In this document: in pieces, positions 7,498 to 14,975 of the stretch | Numbering within the stretch: the stretch's first letter is position 1 | Layout of the letters: each line of letters starts with the position of its first letter | NCBI GenBank assembly: GCA_958427145.1 | Contig: CAUAAZ010000034.1 | Span: forward strand, 1 to 23,523 | Direction: 5' to 3' | Length of the DNA stretch: 23,523 nucleotides | DNA from: an uncultured Collinsella sp. | GTDB lineage: Bacteria; Actinomycetota; Coriobacteriia; Coriobacteriales; Coriobacteriaceae | Translations under genes and position numbers: made by a program | Notes under the pieces: generated by a model | The model's database searches: none | Told to the model about the DNA's origin: nothing | Seen by the model: only the letters and a program-made list of their open reading frames with translations

Positions 7498-8919
7498 CTA
7501 CTCTATCAGGTCGTTGTGGCGCTCGATAGCATCCGCTACCGTACCGCCCTCATCCACAATAAGCGAACGACGCTTGGGTGAGATAATGCGCTGGGCGGGG
7601 TACACGCCGCGGTGGCCGCCGACGAGATAGCTGATAAAGGCCACGATGACAAAGAACCCGGCGGCCGTGCCGTGGAACAGATCGATGGCCATCATGCAGG
7701 TGGTGATGGGCACGTTGAGGCCGGCGCAGAACACGCCGAGCATACCCAGCGCTGCCAGAAAGCTGGGGTCGATTCCGACGAGGCAACCGATCCAACCGCC
7801 GAGCGCCGCACCGATGCCAAACAGGGGTGTGACCTCGCCTCCTTGGAAGCCGGCGCCCAGGGTGAGCGCCGTCACCACGAGCTTGATGGCTGCGTCGGCA
7901 AGGGTCGTGTTACCGGCGAACCCGGCGCCCGAGAGCCAGGTGGCAAGGCCGGCATACTTCCAGGCGTCGAGCATCGCGTAGGCCGCGAGCACCACGAGCG
8001 CGCCCACGAGTGCGCGAGCAATGTAGTTGGTGATAAATCGGCCGTACAGGCTCTTGACGGTACGAACCGACCAGGCAAAGAGACGTGCGGTGAGACCAAA
8101 GATGATGGCGCTGATGACTACGATGACAACCGTCCGTGGTGTCATGTTGGGAACGCTGGCGATAACATTCGCCTCGTACTCGGTTCCCAAGGCAAGTGAT
8201 GTAAAGTAGCCGGTAAACGAGGCGACCAGGCAGTAGATGCCCGCGGTGTAGTCGATCTTGCCGATAAAGCACATCTCCATGCCAAAGAAGGCTCCGGCGA
8301 GGGGTGAACCGAATACGGCGCCAAAGGCCGACGAGATGCCGGCGAGCATGAGGTCGTGGTGGTCATGCTTTTTGAGGTGGGCGAGGCTCGAGATGTTGCT
8401 GGCGATGGTGCCGCCAATCTGAACCGCGGCTCCCTCGCGACCGGCCGATCCGCCCGTTAGGTGCGTGAGCGTGGAGCAGACGAAGGTGAGGACGGCCATG
8501 CGCATATGGATGAGGCGTGTGCCCAGAGCGGAGTCGATGACCAGGTTGTTACCTCGTTTGGCGGCAAGACCGTGGTTTTTGTACACCCATGCGGTGGCAA
8601 CGCCCACAACGGGAAGCAGTGCGTAAATCCACGCATGGTGTTCGCGATAGTCGGTGGCGATATTCAACGAGGCCAAAAACGCCCAAGCGGCGACGCCCAT
8701 GGCGAGCGAGACGATGACGACGAGTACGAGCAACTTGGCGCTCGCGAGTAGGTTGCGGGCGTTGCGGCGCGTGTCGGCAGCCAAGAGCTGCTCGGAGCGG
8801 GTGAGCTGATGCCTGCCTGCCATGATGACGTCGTTCAGGGAGAAAAAGCCGCCGTCGTCGAGCGGTTGGGAATGATCCTGCGCTTCGTTTGCGCTTTCGG
8901 GTTTGTCGGTAAAAGCCAT
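7498..8919 (-). CDS. CLC-family anion channel/antiporter, fluoride-type-like
   Basis: A 473-residue membrane protein of the CLC family with about ten or more hydrophobic segments. The second CLC signature appears as GGSAGREGAAVQIGG (residues 156-170, with the gating glutamate Glu162), and GGEVTPLFGIGAALGG corresponds to the GxFxP region. The usual first signature GSGIP is replaced by RGNNLVID (122-129). This combination resembles the CLC-F branch of fluoride/proton antiporters more than chloride transporters; that is an inference from motifs. The ATG at 8919 has AGAGGAA about 4-6 nt upstream. An ATTATA at 8949-8954 (TATAAT on this strand) is a likely -10. No fluoride riboswitch is visible upstream. 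Confidence 0.88.
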   Translation of the reverse strand: MAFTDKPESANEAQDHSQPLDDGGFFSLNDVIMAGRHQLTRSEQLLAADTRRNARNLLASAKLLVLVVIVSLAMGVAAWAFLASLNIATDYREHHAWIYALLPVVGVATAWVYKNHGLAAKRGNNLVIDSALGTRLIHMRMAVLTFVCSTLTHLTGGSAGREGAAVQIGGTIASNISSLAHLKKHDHHDLMLAGISSAFGAVFGSPLAGAFFGMEMCFIGKIDYTAGIYCLVASFTGYFTSLALGTEYEANVIASVPNMTPRTVVIVVISAIIFGLTARLFAWSVRTVKSLYGRFITNYIARALVGALVVLAAYAMLDAWKYAGLATWLSGAGFAGNTTLADAAIKLVVTALTLGAGFQGGEVTPLFGIGAALGGWIGCLVGIDPSFLAALGMLGVFCAGLNVPITTCMMAIDLFHGTAAGFFVIVAFISYLVGGHRGVYPAQRIISPKRRSLIVDEGGTVADAIERHNDLIE

Positions 8920-8948
8920 ACGTTCCTCTTTTAGGTTGCAACGCAAGC

Positions 8949-8954
8949 ATTATA
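8949..8954 (-). promoter_or_regulatory. Probable -10 box for the CLC gene
   Basis: On the minus strand this reads TATAAT, about 30 nt before the CLC start codon. No good -35 is seen at the expected distance. Confidence 0.4.
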
Positions 8955-9066
8955 AAACGCGGTAAACGCGACGAGCCGGTGGGTTGGTTTCCATTCTGTT
9001 TCGCGGCTTGCGGCCGACAGGTGTATTTGCGGGTACAGGCCAAATCGCGGTCGCGCGTCGGGGGAT

Positions 9067-9072
9067 TATACT
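9067..9072 (+). promoter_or_regulatory. Probable -10 box for moeA
   Basis: TATACT lies 57 nt before the moeA start. No convincing -35 is seen. The same TATACT hexamer stands before selD and brnQ. Confidence 0.4.
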
Positions 9073-9129
9073 GAGACAAGCATAAAGAATCGGCGTCCAT
9101 GTTGTGCGCCGTGGCATTAAGAGGTGTAT

Positions 9130-10392
9130 ATGGCAGAGAAACTCATTCCGCTGGAGGACGCGCAGTCGATCGTTCTGTCGCACGTTGCTCCGACCGATCT
9201 CGTCGAGATTCCCGCGTGGCAGGCCGCCGGTCTTCCCTTGGCCAAGGATGCGGTGGCCGATATCGACATCTCGCCGTTTGCCAACAGCGCTATGGACGGA
9301 TATGCCGTGCGCTCGGCGGACTTGGTGCAGGCATCTGGCGAGGCGCCAGTGACGCTCGACGTTATCGGACACGAGGCCGCGGGCCATGTGTTTGAGGGCG
9401 CAATCGGCGCGGGCGAGACGGTTCGCATCATGACGGGCGCGCCGGTGCCCGAGGGTGCCGATGCCGTAGTGAAGTACGAGATTGTCGAGGTACTTGACGG
9501 TGACGGCAACGAGGGCTCGCACGTGAGCTTCTCGGCACCTGCCAAGGTAGGGGAGAATGTTCGCTCTGCCGCCGAGGAGGCCCATGCCGGTGACGTCGTG
9601 ATGCGTGCTGGAGAGGTTGTGGCCCCGGCGGGCGCGGGTCTGCTGGCAAGCGCCGGGTATGCAAGCGTGAAGGTGCACGCTGCCCCGCGCGTGGGCATTA
9701 TCTCGCTGGGCACGGAACTGGTCGCACCGAGTAAGGTACCGGCGCGCGGTCAGATTCGCGATTCCAACTCCTCGGCGCTGATGGCCGAAGCGCTCGATGC
9801 AGGAGCCGAGCCCGTGTTCTACGGCATTGCGCCCGATGATGAGCAGGCGATTGCCGAGCTGGTGCATCGTGCCGTGCGGGAGTGCGATTTTGTCATTACG
9901 AGCGGTGGCGCCTCGGCGGGCGATTACGATTTCGTGACGGCGCTCGTCCGCCGCGAGGGCGAAGTGCTGTTTGACCGCATCTCGATGCGCCCGGGCAAGG
10001 CAATTACGTTTGGCTTGCTCGCAGGTAAGCCCTACCTGGGACTTTCAGGCAATCCGGCCGCGGCGTATGTAGGCTTTGAGATGCTTGCCCGTCCGGCGAT
10101 CCGTAAGATGCGCGGCTTTGCCGAGGGCGTGCGTCCCGTGCAGCAGGCGACGCTCACGCACGGCGTGAAAAAGCGCCAGGACCGACGCTTCTTCGATCGC
10201 GCCACGGTTTTGCGCGACACCGAGACCGGTGAGCTGCTGGTGACCGAGGCCAAGACGCAGAATTCGGCGCTGCTCGGCACGATGCAGCGGTCCAACTGCC
10301 TGCTGCGTATTGACGAAGGACCGTGCGAGCTCAAGGCGGGCGACGTCGTGGATGTCGTGCGTGTCGACCTGCCCGAGGGCACGGTGTTGTAG
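9130..10392 (+). CDS. moeA: Molybdopterin molybdenumtransferase MoeA
   Basis: A 420-residue cytosolic enzyme that inserts molybdate into adenylylated molybdopterin, the last common step of molybdenum cofactor synthesis. Domain signatures in order: FANSAMDGYAVR around residues 51-62, IMTGAPVPEGADAVVKYE, GIISLGTELV with GQIRDSNS in the MoCF-like domain, and ITSGGASAGDYDFV. RPGKAITFG and the variant SGNPAAAYV (usually PGNP) precede a C-terminal beta domain. The ATG at 9130 follows AAGAGG by 5 nt; an in-frame GTG at 9124 is part of the ribosome site. The mogA-type gene begins 10 bp later, so the two form one unit, and modABC follows. Confidence 0.95.
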   Translation: MAEKLIPLEDAQSIVLSHVAPTDLVEIPAWQAAGLPLAKDAVADIDISPFANSAMDGYAVRSADLVQASGEAPVTLDVIGHEAAGHVFEGAIGAGETVRIMTGAPVPEGADAVVKYEIVEVLDGDGNEGSHVSFSAPAKVGENVRSAAEEAHAGDVVMRAGEVVAPAGAGLLASAGYASVKVHAAPRVGIISLGTELVAPSKVPARGQIRDSNSSALMAEALDAGAEPVFYGIAPDDEQAIAELVHRAVRECDFVITSGGASAGDYDFVTALVRREGEVLFDRISMRPGKAITFGLLAGKPYLGLSGNPAAAYVGFEMLARPAIRKMRGFAEGVRPVQQATLTHGVKKRQDRRFFDRATVLRDTETGELLVTEAKTQNSALLGTMQRSNCLLRIDEGPCELKAGDVVDVVRVDLPEGTVL

Positions 10393-10402
10393 GAGGAAGA
10401 CT

Positions 10403-10882
10403 ATGGAGTTGAAGATTTCGATCGTGACGTGCTCGGATACGCGCGATTTAGCCCAGGACGAGGCTGGAGCCGCACTCGAGGAACTCATCGTGGCGCAGGG
10501 CTGGACGGTCGTCTCACATGTGGTCGTGCGCGACGACGCCAGCGAGATCGGTGATGCCATTGTGGAAGCTGCCGATGAGTGCCACGCCAACGTCGTGCTC
10601 ACCTGCGGCGGTACGGGGCTTTCGATGCGCGATGTGACGCCCGAGGCGACGCGTGCCGTCTGCGACCGCGATGTGCCGGGTATTGCAGAGGCGATTCGCG
10701 CATACTCCATGACCAAGACGCGCCGCGCCATGCTCTCGCGCGCTATTTGCATGCAACGAGGTCATACACTTGTCGTAAACTTTCCCGGTTCCACGAAGGC
10801 CGCCCGCGAAAGCTGGGAGGCCATAGCGGACCAGCTGGAACATGCGGCCCAGATGACGGCGGGCGGCGGACACGCCAAATAA
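10403..10882 (+). CDS. MogA/MoaB-type molybdopterin adenylyltransferase
   Basis: A 159-residue single-domain MoCF-fold protein that adenylylates molybdopterin and hands it to MoeA. It contains TCGGTGLSMRDVTPEATR (GGTG at residues 69-72) and a C-terminal NFPGSTKAA block typical of the family. MogA and MoaB are hard to separate by sequence; the size and TGLSMRDVTPEA suit either. The ATG at 10403 follows AGGAGGAAG. It lies 10 bp after moeA and is closed by a terminator at 10896-10932, which separates it from modABC. Confidence 0.9.
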   Translation: MELKISIVTCSDTRDLAQDEAGAALEELIVAQGWTVVSHVVVRDDASEIGDAIVEAADECHANVVLTCGGTGLSMRDVTPEATRAVCDRDVPGIAEAIRAYSMTKTRRAMLSRAICMQRGHTLVVNFPGSTKAARESWEAIADQLEHAAQMTAGGGHAK

Positions 10883-10895
10883 GCGCACTACCTGC

Positions 10896-10932
10896 GGCGG
10901 AGCGACCTTACGGGCTGCTCCGCCTTTGTTTT
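10896..10932 (+). terminator. Intrinsic terminator after mogA-type gene
   Basis: An 8-bp GC stem (10896-10903 with 10917-10924) is followed by TTTGTTTT. Confidence 0.85.
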
Positions 10933-10972
10933 CCGCCGAAGCGACGCCGAGGTGTACGCTAACTCGAAACTA

Positions 10973-11041
10973 TATTCTCTGGCGAGAATAATTTCTCACT
11001 ATCATTATTCGCGCAGAAGTATAATCTGATTGTAGATTATA
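10973..11041 (+). promoter_or_regulatory. modABC promoter region with clustered inverted repeats
   Basis: Three palindromic units lie in an AT-rich stretch. The first is TATTCTC-N4-GAGAATA (10973-10990). It is overlapped by GAGAA-N4-TTCTC (10984-10997). The third is TATAATCT-N6-AGATTATA (11020-11041), an exact 8-bp inverted repeat whose left arm contains a TATAAT -10 box. A repressor bound at the last site would block transcription, as ModE-type proteins do when molybdate is plentiful. The sequences do not match the E. coli ModE site, so the regulator is unknown. Confidence 0.55.
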
Positions 11042-11085
11042 GCCCGCGGTGGGGTGCCCGGGCATAAGGTCCGAAAGGGTTGAAT

Positions 11086-11961
11086 ATGTTCGATTTGGTT
11101 TCTCGCCGCGGTTTTGTCTCGCTTTCTGCTGTCGCCGCTGCCGGCCTTGGTCTTGCTGGCTGCTCGGGCAGCAAGACGTCCGAGCCGGCCGGATCCGATG
11201 CCGGCTCCGCCAAGGCCTCTTCCAAGAAGGAAACCGTCGAGCTGCAGGTCTTTGCCGCTAACTCCCTCGAGAAGGCCCTTCCCGAGGTCCAGGAGCTCTA
11301 CACCGACCAGACCGGCACCACCTTCGCCGACACGCAGTTCAAAGCGTCCGGCGACCTTGTCGAGCAGATGCGTGCCGGCGCCGCCGTCGACGTGCTCATC
11401 ACGGCCTCCAAGGGCACCATGGACGACGCCGCGGCCGCCGAGCTCGTCGACGTCGAGACACGTGAGGACATGTTCGTCAATGATCTCGTGATCATTCGCG
11501 CCGAGGGCTCCGACACCAAGGTCGAGGCCATCGCCGACGTCGCGAATCTGGACGGTAAGATCGCCATCGGCGACGCCAAGACCGTTCCCGCCGGCAAGTA
11601 CGCCAACCAGGCGCTGGCTTCTGTGGGCCTCTACACCGGCACCGAGGGCGATGACGGCGAGTACGTGCCCGAGATCGCCGACAAGGTCGCGCTGGCCGAC
11701 AAGGTCGGCACCGCTGCCGCCTACGTTTCTACGGGCGACTGCGTGGCTGGCTTTGTCTACAGTTCCGACATCTTCCGCTACGACGGTATCGAGGAGGCCT
11801 TTGTGTGTCCCGAGGACTCGCACAAGCCCATCGTGTATCCCGGTGCTGTCGCCGATAGCTCTGAGCATGCCGACGAGGCCAAGGCGTTCATCGACTTTTG
11901 CCTGACCAACAAGAAGGCCCAGAAGATTTGGGCCAAGTACGGCTTTGAGCTTTCCGAGTAG
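11086..11961 (+). CDS. modA: Molybdate ABC transporter, substrate-binding lipoprotein
   Basis: A 291-residue periplasmic-binding-protein-type lipoprotein that captures molybdate or tungstate. The N-terminus has SRRGFVS, a twin-arginine-like motif, then a hydrophobic stretch and the lipobox LAGC with Cys26 as the lipidated residue; a low-complexity linker follows. The mature part shows VFAANSLEKALPEVQELY and KASGDLVEQMRAGAAVDVLI, which match ModA, and an AFIDFCLTNKKAQKIWAKYGF end. The ATG at 11086 has AAAGGG 6 nt upstream; a TTG at 11080 is less likely. It is the first gene of modABC. The substrate is assigned from family and neighbours. Confidence 0.93.
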   Translation: MFDLVSRRGFVSLSAVAAAGLGLAGCSGSKTSEPAGSDAGSAKASSKKETVELQVFAANSLEKALPEVQELYTDQTGTTFADTQFKASGDLVEQMRAGAAVDVLITASKGTMDDAAAAELVDVETREDMFVNDLVIIRAEGSDTKVEAIADVANLDGKIAIGDAKTVPAGKYANQALASVGLYTGTEGDDGEYVPEIADKVALADKVGTAAAYVSTGDCVAGFVYSSDIFRYDGIEEAFVCPEDSHKPIVYPGAVADSSEHADEAKAFIDFCLTNKKAQKIWAKYGFELSE

Positions 11962-12029
11962 TGCGGCTTGGCGCGATAATTCCATCGTTTTGTGTTTTAC
12001 TCCGTCCTTGTATTCTCTTGGAGCTTTTC

Positions 12030-13472
12030 GTGCTTAATAGATTCCGCATGCTTGTCGCCTGTGCTTTGACCTTCGCGCTTTGCTGGGTGCCGGGATTTGC
12101 ATTTGCTGGGGACGCTGAGGACGGGGCCCAGAACGCTGCGACCGCTCATGGGCTTTCCTATGGGATTGAGGGTTTTGAGCGGTTGGCCAAGGGGACCGCT
12201 CGTGCCATGGAGGGCCAGCCTGAGGGCTACCGGTTTCCCGTTGACGAGGACGTGGACCTTGTAGTGGCGCCTGCTGCCGATCGCGTTGTGGTGTGGATAT
12301 CGCCCAAGGCGGTCGAGAAGTATGGGTTGGATCCGCAGGATAACGAGTGCGTATCGGGTCTCAAGGCCCTCGTCTGTGAGCTCGACAGCGCAAACTGCAT
12401 GGGAGGTGCGCAGCTAGGGGACGCGGATCTTCCTTGGTATGTCACGGCGGAAACAACGTTTGAGACCGGCGGGTATACCTATGGCTTTGACGAGCGCGGT
12501 GCGGATGGGGACCGCTATGTGGTGATTGCATCAGCCTCGGGTGATGCCAAGGGCGGCGCGCGTTGGCTTGATTGCGCTCAAATGGTAGAGGCATCGTCTG
12601 TCGTGTTGCGGGATGAGCAGGGGCCCTTGACCTCTCTGGCTTCCTTTTTGGGCGACATCGACTATCGCCCGTTTTGGGTGTCCATTAAAACGAGCGGCCT
12701 TGCCCTGCTGATCTCCTTTGCACTGGGCCTGTTCGCCGCGTGGAAGACTATGGGTACCTCGAGTCGCATCAAGGGCCTGCTCGATTCGGTCTTTACCATC
12801 CCTATGGTGTTGCCGCCCACGGTCTGCGGCTTTCTGCTCCTCATGCTGTTTGGTCGATCGACCGGGGTGGGCCAGTGGCTGATCGCGCACGGCGTCTCGA
12901 TCGTCTTTACCTGGCCCGCGGCGGTGATATCTGCCGTGGTGGTGTCGTTTCCCCTGGTCTACCGTACGGCGCTCGGTGCCTTTGAGAGCCTTGACACGCA
13001 GATGCTCGACGCCGCGCGAACCCTGGGATGGTCCGAGCGTCGCATCTTTACCAAGCTTATGATGCCGCTTGGCTGGCCCTCGATTGCCGCCGGCACGGTG
13101 CTCGCCTTTGCCCGCGCGATGGGCGAGTTTGGCTGCACTCTGTTCTTTGCGGGCAACTACGCCGGTATTACGCAGACCATTCCCATCGCCATCTACTTTG
13201 AGTGGATGGGCGGCAATACGTCGGTGGCCATCTTTTGGGTCGTGGTCGTAATAGCGTTCAGCTTCCTGGTCATTCTGTTCATTAACATGTACACGGCGCA
13301 TTCGCAAAAGTATCGCGAGCGGGGCCTTTCCCGTGCGGAGCGCAAACAGGCCAAAGAGCTCGCCGGACAGGGCGATTCGCTTGACCCGGTGGGCGGCGAT
13401 GCGCTGCGTATCGATCGCGAGGCGCTGGCCGAGCTCATGCGCGATGATGCCGCTTTACAGGGAGGTCGATAG
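12030..13472 (+). CDS. modB: Molybdate ABC transporter permease with extra exported domain
   Basis: A 480-residue protein, about twice the usual ModB length. Residues 1-26 look like a signal sequence (RMLVACALTFALCWVPGFAFA). Residues 27-205 form a soluble domain with four cysteines that I do not recognise. From Phe215 a normal five-helix ModB permease follows, with TIPMVLPPTVCGF, the EAA-type loop LDAARTLGWSERRIFTKLMM and ARAMGEFG near residue 364. A charged cytoplasmic tail of about 50 residues ends the protein. I chose the GTG at 12030 because GGAG lies 6 nt upstream and the signal peptide then starts cleanly; a GTG at 11961 overlapping the modA stop lacks a ribosome site. The extra domain may interact with ModA or act as a sensor; this is speculation. 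Confidence 0.88.
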   Translation: MLNRFRMLVACALTFALCWVPGFAFAGDAEDGAQNAATAHGLSYGIEGFERLAKGTARAMEGQPEGYRFPVDEDVDLVVAPAADRVVVWISPKAVEKYGLDPQDNECVSGLKALVCELDSANCMGGAQLGDADLPWYVTAETTFETGGYTYGFDERGADGDRYVVIASASGDAKGGARWLDCAQMVEASSVVLRDEQGPLTSLASFLGDIDYRPFWVSIKTSGLALLISFALGLFAAWKTMGTSSRIKGLLDSVFTIPMVLPPTVCGFLLLMLFGRSTGVGQWLIAHGVSIVFTWPAAVISAVVVSFPLVYRTALGAFESLDTQMLDAARTLGWSERRIFTKLMMPLGWPSIAAGTVLAFARAMGEFGCTLFFAGNYAGITQTIPIAIYFEWMGGNTSVAIFWVVVVIAFSFLVILFINMYTAHSQKYRERGLSRAERKQAKELAGQGDSLDPVGGDALRIDREALAELMRDDAALQGGR

Positions 13473-13475
13473 GCC

Positions 13476-14546
13476 ATGTCGCTCGTTCTGGATATCAAAA
13501 AGTGCTATCCCGGCTTTACCCTCGACATGCAGCTCAAGGCCGGCGAGGAGCGTGTGGCGCTGCTCGGTGCCTCGGGTTGCGGCAAGAGCTGCACACTGCG
13601 CTGCATTGCCGGTGTGGAGACGCCCAACGAGGGCAAGATCGTCGTCAACGGCGTGACCTTTTTTGACTCGGCGGCGGGCATCAACCTGTCGCCCCAGGCG
13701 CGCAAATGCGCTCTGCTGTTCCAAAACTATCAGCTGTTTCCTAACATGACAGTGGCCGATAACGTATGCGCCGGTGTAAAGGACGCGGGTGACGCCGCCG
13801 CGCGCAAAAAGCTCGCCGAGCGCTATCTGAGCATTTTCGGTCTAGCCGATTTTGCCGACCGCTACCCCGCGCGCCTTTCGGGCGGTCAGCAGCAACGTGT
13901 GGCGCTTGCGCGCATGGTGGCGGCGCATCCGGGCATCTTTATGTTCGACGAGCCCATGAGCGCACTCGATTCCTATCTTAAGAGCGCCCTCGAGCAGAAC
14001 ATGCTCGACCTGTTCGATGTGTCCAACCGCACCGTGCTCTACGTGAGCCACGACATCGACGAAGCGTGCCGCCTGTGCCAGCGCATCTGCGTGATGCATA
14101 ACGGGCATGTGGAGGAAATCGGCTCCGTCGAGGACGCGGTCCGCCGTCCGCAGACGTTGGCGGCACTGCGCCTGACGGGCTGCAAGAACACAAGTCGCGC
14201 ACGAAAGATTGGGCCCGAAGAAGTTGAGGCCCTTGACTGGGGCATGACCTTTAACGTGGGTCGCGAGGTTCCCGATAATGTGGCGTACCTGGGCATTCGC
14301 GCAAGCTACTTCCATGTTGACAATCGTGCTGAGCGGGGCCGCAACAGCTACGATTTGCACGTGGCCCGTGTGAGCGATTCGCGCTTTGAGCGGCTGGTGT
14401 TGCTGGACGTGCCGCGCGTTGATGCGCCCACGCGTCTGCAGTGGAAGGTCAACAAAGTGGGCATGCCTGTCGACGAGCTGCCGCAAGCAGGCGAGACGCT
14501 GCGCATGCATTTTGATGCCAGCAGGATCCATTTGGTTTGTCGATAG
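13476..14546 (+). CDS. modC: Molybdate ABC transporter ATPase
   Basis: A 356-residue ATP-binding subunit that powers molybdate import. Visible are Walker A GASGCGKS (residues 31-38), a Q-loop in LLFQNYQLFPNMTV, the ABC signature LSGGQQQR, Walker B IFMFDEPMSALD and the switch histidine in LYVSHDIDEA. After residue 230 a C-terminal TOBE/Mop-like beta domain follows, as usual for ModC. The ATG at 13476 lies 3 bp after the modB stop and 10 nt after GGGAGG. A possible terminator at 14558-14584 ends the operon. Confidence 0.92.
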   Translation: MSLVLDIKKCYPGFTLDMQLKAGEERVALLGASGCGKSCTLRCIAGVETPNEGKIVVNGVTFFDSAAGINLSPQARKCALLFQNYQLFPNMTVADNVCAGVKDAGDAAARKKLAERYLSIFGLADFADRYPARLSGGQQQRVALARMVAAHPGIFMFDEPMSALDSYLKSALEQNMLDLFDVSNRTVLYVSHDIDEACRLCQRICVMHNGHVEEIGSVEDAVRRPQTLAALRLTGCKNTSRARKIGPEEVEALDWGMTFNVGREVPDNVAYLGIRASYFHVDNRAERGRNSYDLHVARVSDSRFERLVLLDVPRVDAPTRLQWKVNKVGMPVDELPQAGETLRMHFDASRIHLVCR

Positions 14547-14557
14547 CGCCGGTTAAT

Positions 14558-14592
14558 GCCGTCGGGGATATAAGCCTCGGCGGCTTCGTCTT
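14558..14592 (+). terminator. Possible modABC terminator
   Basis: A 10-bp stem with two G-U pairs (14558-14567 with 14575-14584) is followed by a weakly T-rich stretch (TTCGTCTT). It is weaker than the other terminators here. Confidence 0.45.
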
Positions 14593-14619
14593 GCCGTTCG
14601 CCGAATGAGGAATGACAAA

Positions 14620-14747
14620 CCTTTATCAATTAAGATAATTATTTATTAAACGACGGCACACGACGCTGTCGTACGAATGTCAACGGTGTTCGTCTGGACG
14701 ACAACCGTTGATATAGTTACCTTCGACGAGAAAAGGAGGGCGCGCCG
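14620..14747 (+). promoter_or_regulatory. AT-rich promoter region with 30-bp near-perfect palindrome
   Basis: An AT-rich stretch (14624-14650) precedes an inverted repeat in which 14681-14694 matches the reverse complement of 14697-14710 at 12 of 14 positions around a 2-nt centre. This looks like an operator for a dimeric activator or repressor of the double-cubane/selenium block. The binding protein is not encoded in the window. Confidence 0.5.
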
Positions 14748-14816
14748 ATGCCGCAGACGACATATATTCGCCGCGTTGCCGCGCGTGCCCTGTATATGGC
14801 TCGGAGCCGCATATGA
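14748..14816 (+). CDS. Possible 22-residue leader peptide or small protein
   Basis: An ATG at 14748 stands 7 nt after a near-consensus ribosome site AAAGGAGGG (14732-14740). It opens a 22-codon frame, MPQTTYIRRVAARALYMARSRI in two parts (MPQTTYIRRVAARA then LYMARSRI), rich in arginine (5 of 22). Its stop lies inside the loop of a hairpin (14802-14809 with 14830-14837), an arrangement seen in translated leader peptides that control downstream genes. No homologue is recognised. It could equally be a chance frame behind a purine-rich stretch. Downstream, 14838-14955 holds nothing else I can identify. Confidence 0.4.
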   Translation: MPQTTYIRRVAARALYMARSRI

Positions 14817-14837
14817 GCAGGTATGTTCACGGCTCCG
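14802..14837 (+). promoter_or_regulatory. Leader hairpin overlapping the small ORF stop
   Basis: An 8-bp stem CGGAGCCG/CGGCTCCG (14802-14809, 14830-14837), extendable by two pairs, begins inside the small ORF and ends after its stop. A ribosome on the ORF would disrupt it. Confidence 0.4.
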
Positions 14838-14955
14838 GGAGAGACGACGCACAACTAAATAATCGACCGCAAAGCAGGTTCCCCAAAATTCCGGGTTTAG
14901 GCGCGGCTGGGTTTTCGCCACCCACCGTGCAGCAATACCGTAACTATTCATTTTT

Positions 14956-14972
14956 GGTTCGAGAGGGGAACC
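14956..14972 (+). promoter_or_regulatory. Small hairpin presenting the ribosome binding site
   Basis: GGTTC (14956-14960) pairs with GAACC (14968-14972), leaving GAGAGGG, the ribosome binding site of the gene at 14976, in the loop. Five base pairs is short, so function is uncertain. Confidence 0.3.
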
Positions 14973-14975
14973 GTT

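Noticed and set aside
8920..9129. Fluoride riboswitch before the CLC gene
   Set aside because: I could not find the conserved core on either strand; only a TATAAT box is visible.
11961..12029. ModB start at GTG 11961 overlapping the modA stop
   Set aside because: No ribosome binding site is present, and the extra 23 residues would bury the signal peptide. GTG 12030 has GGAG 6 nt upstream.
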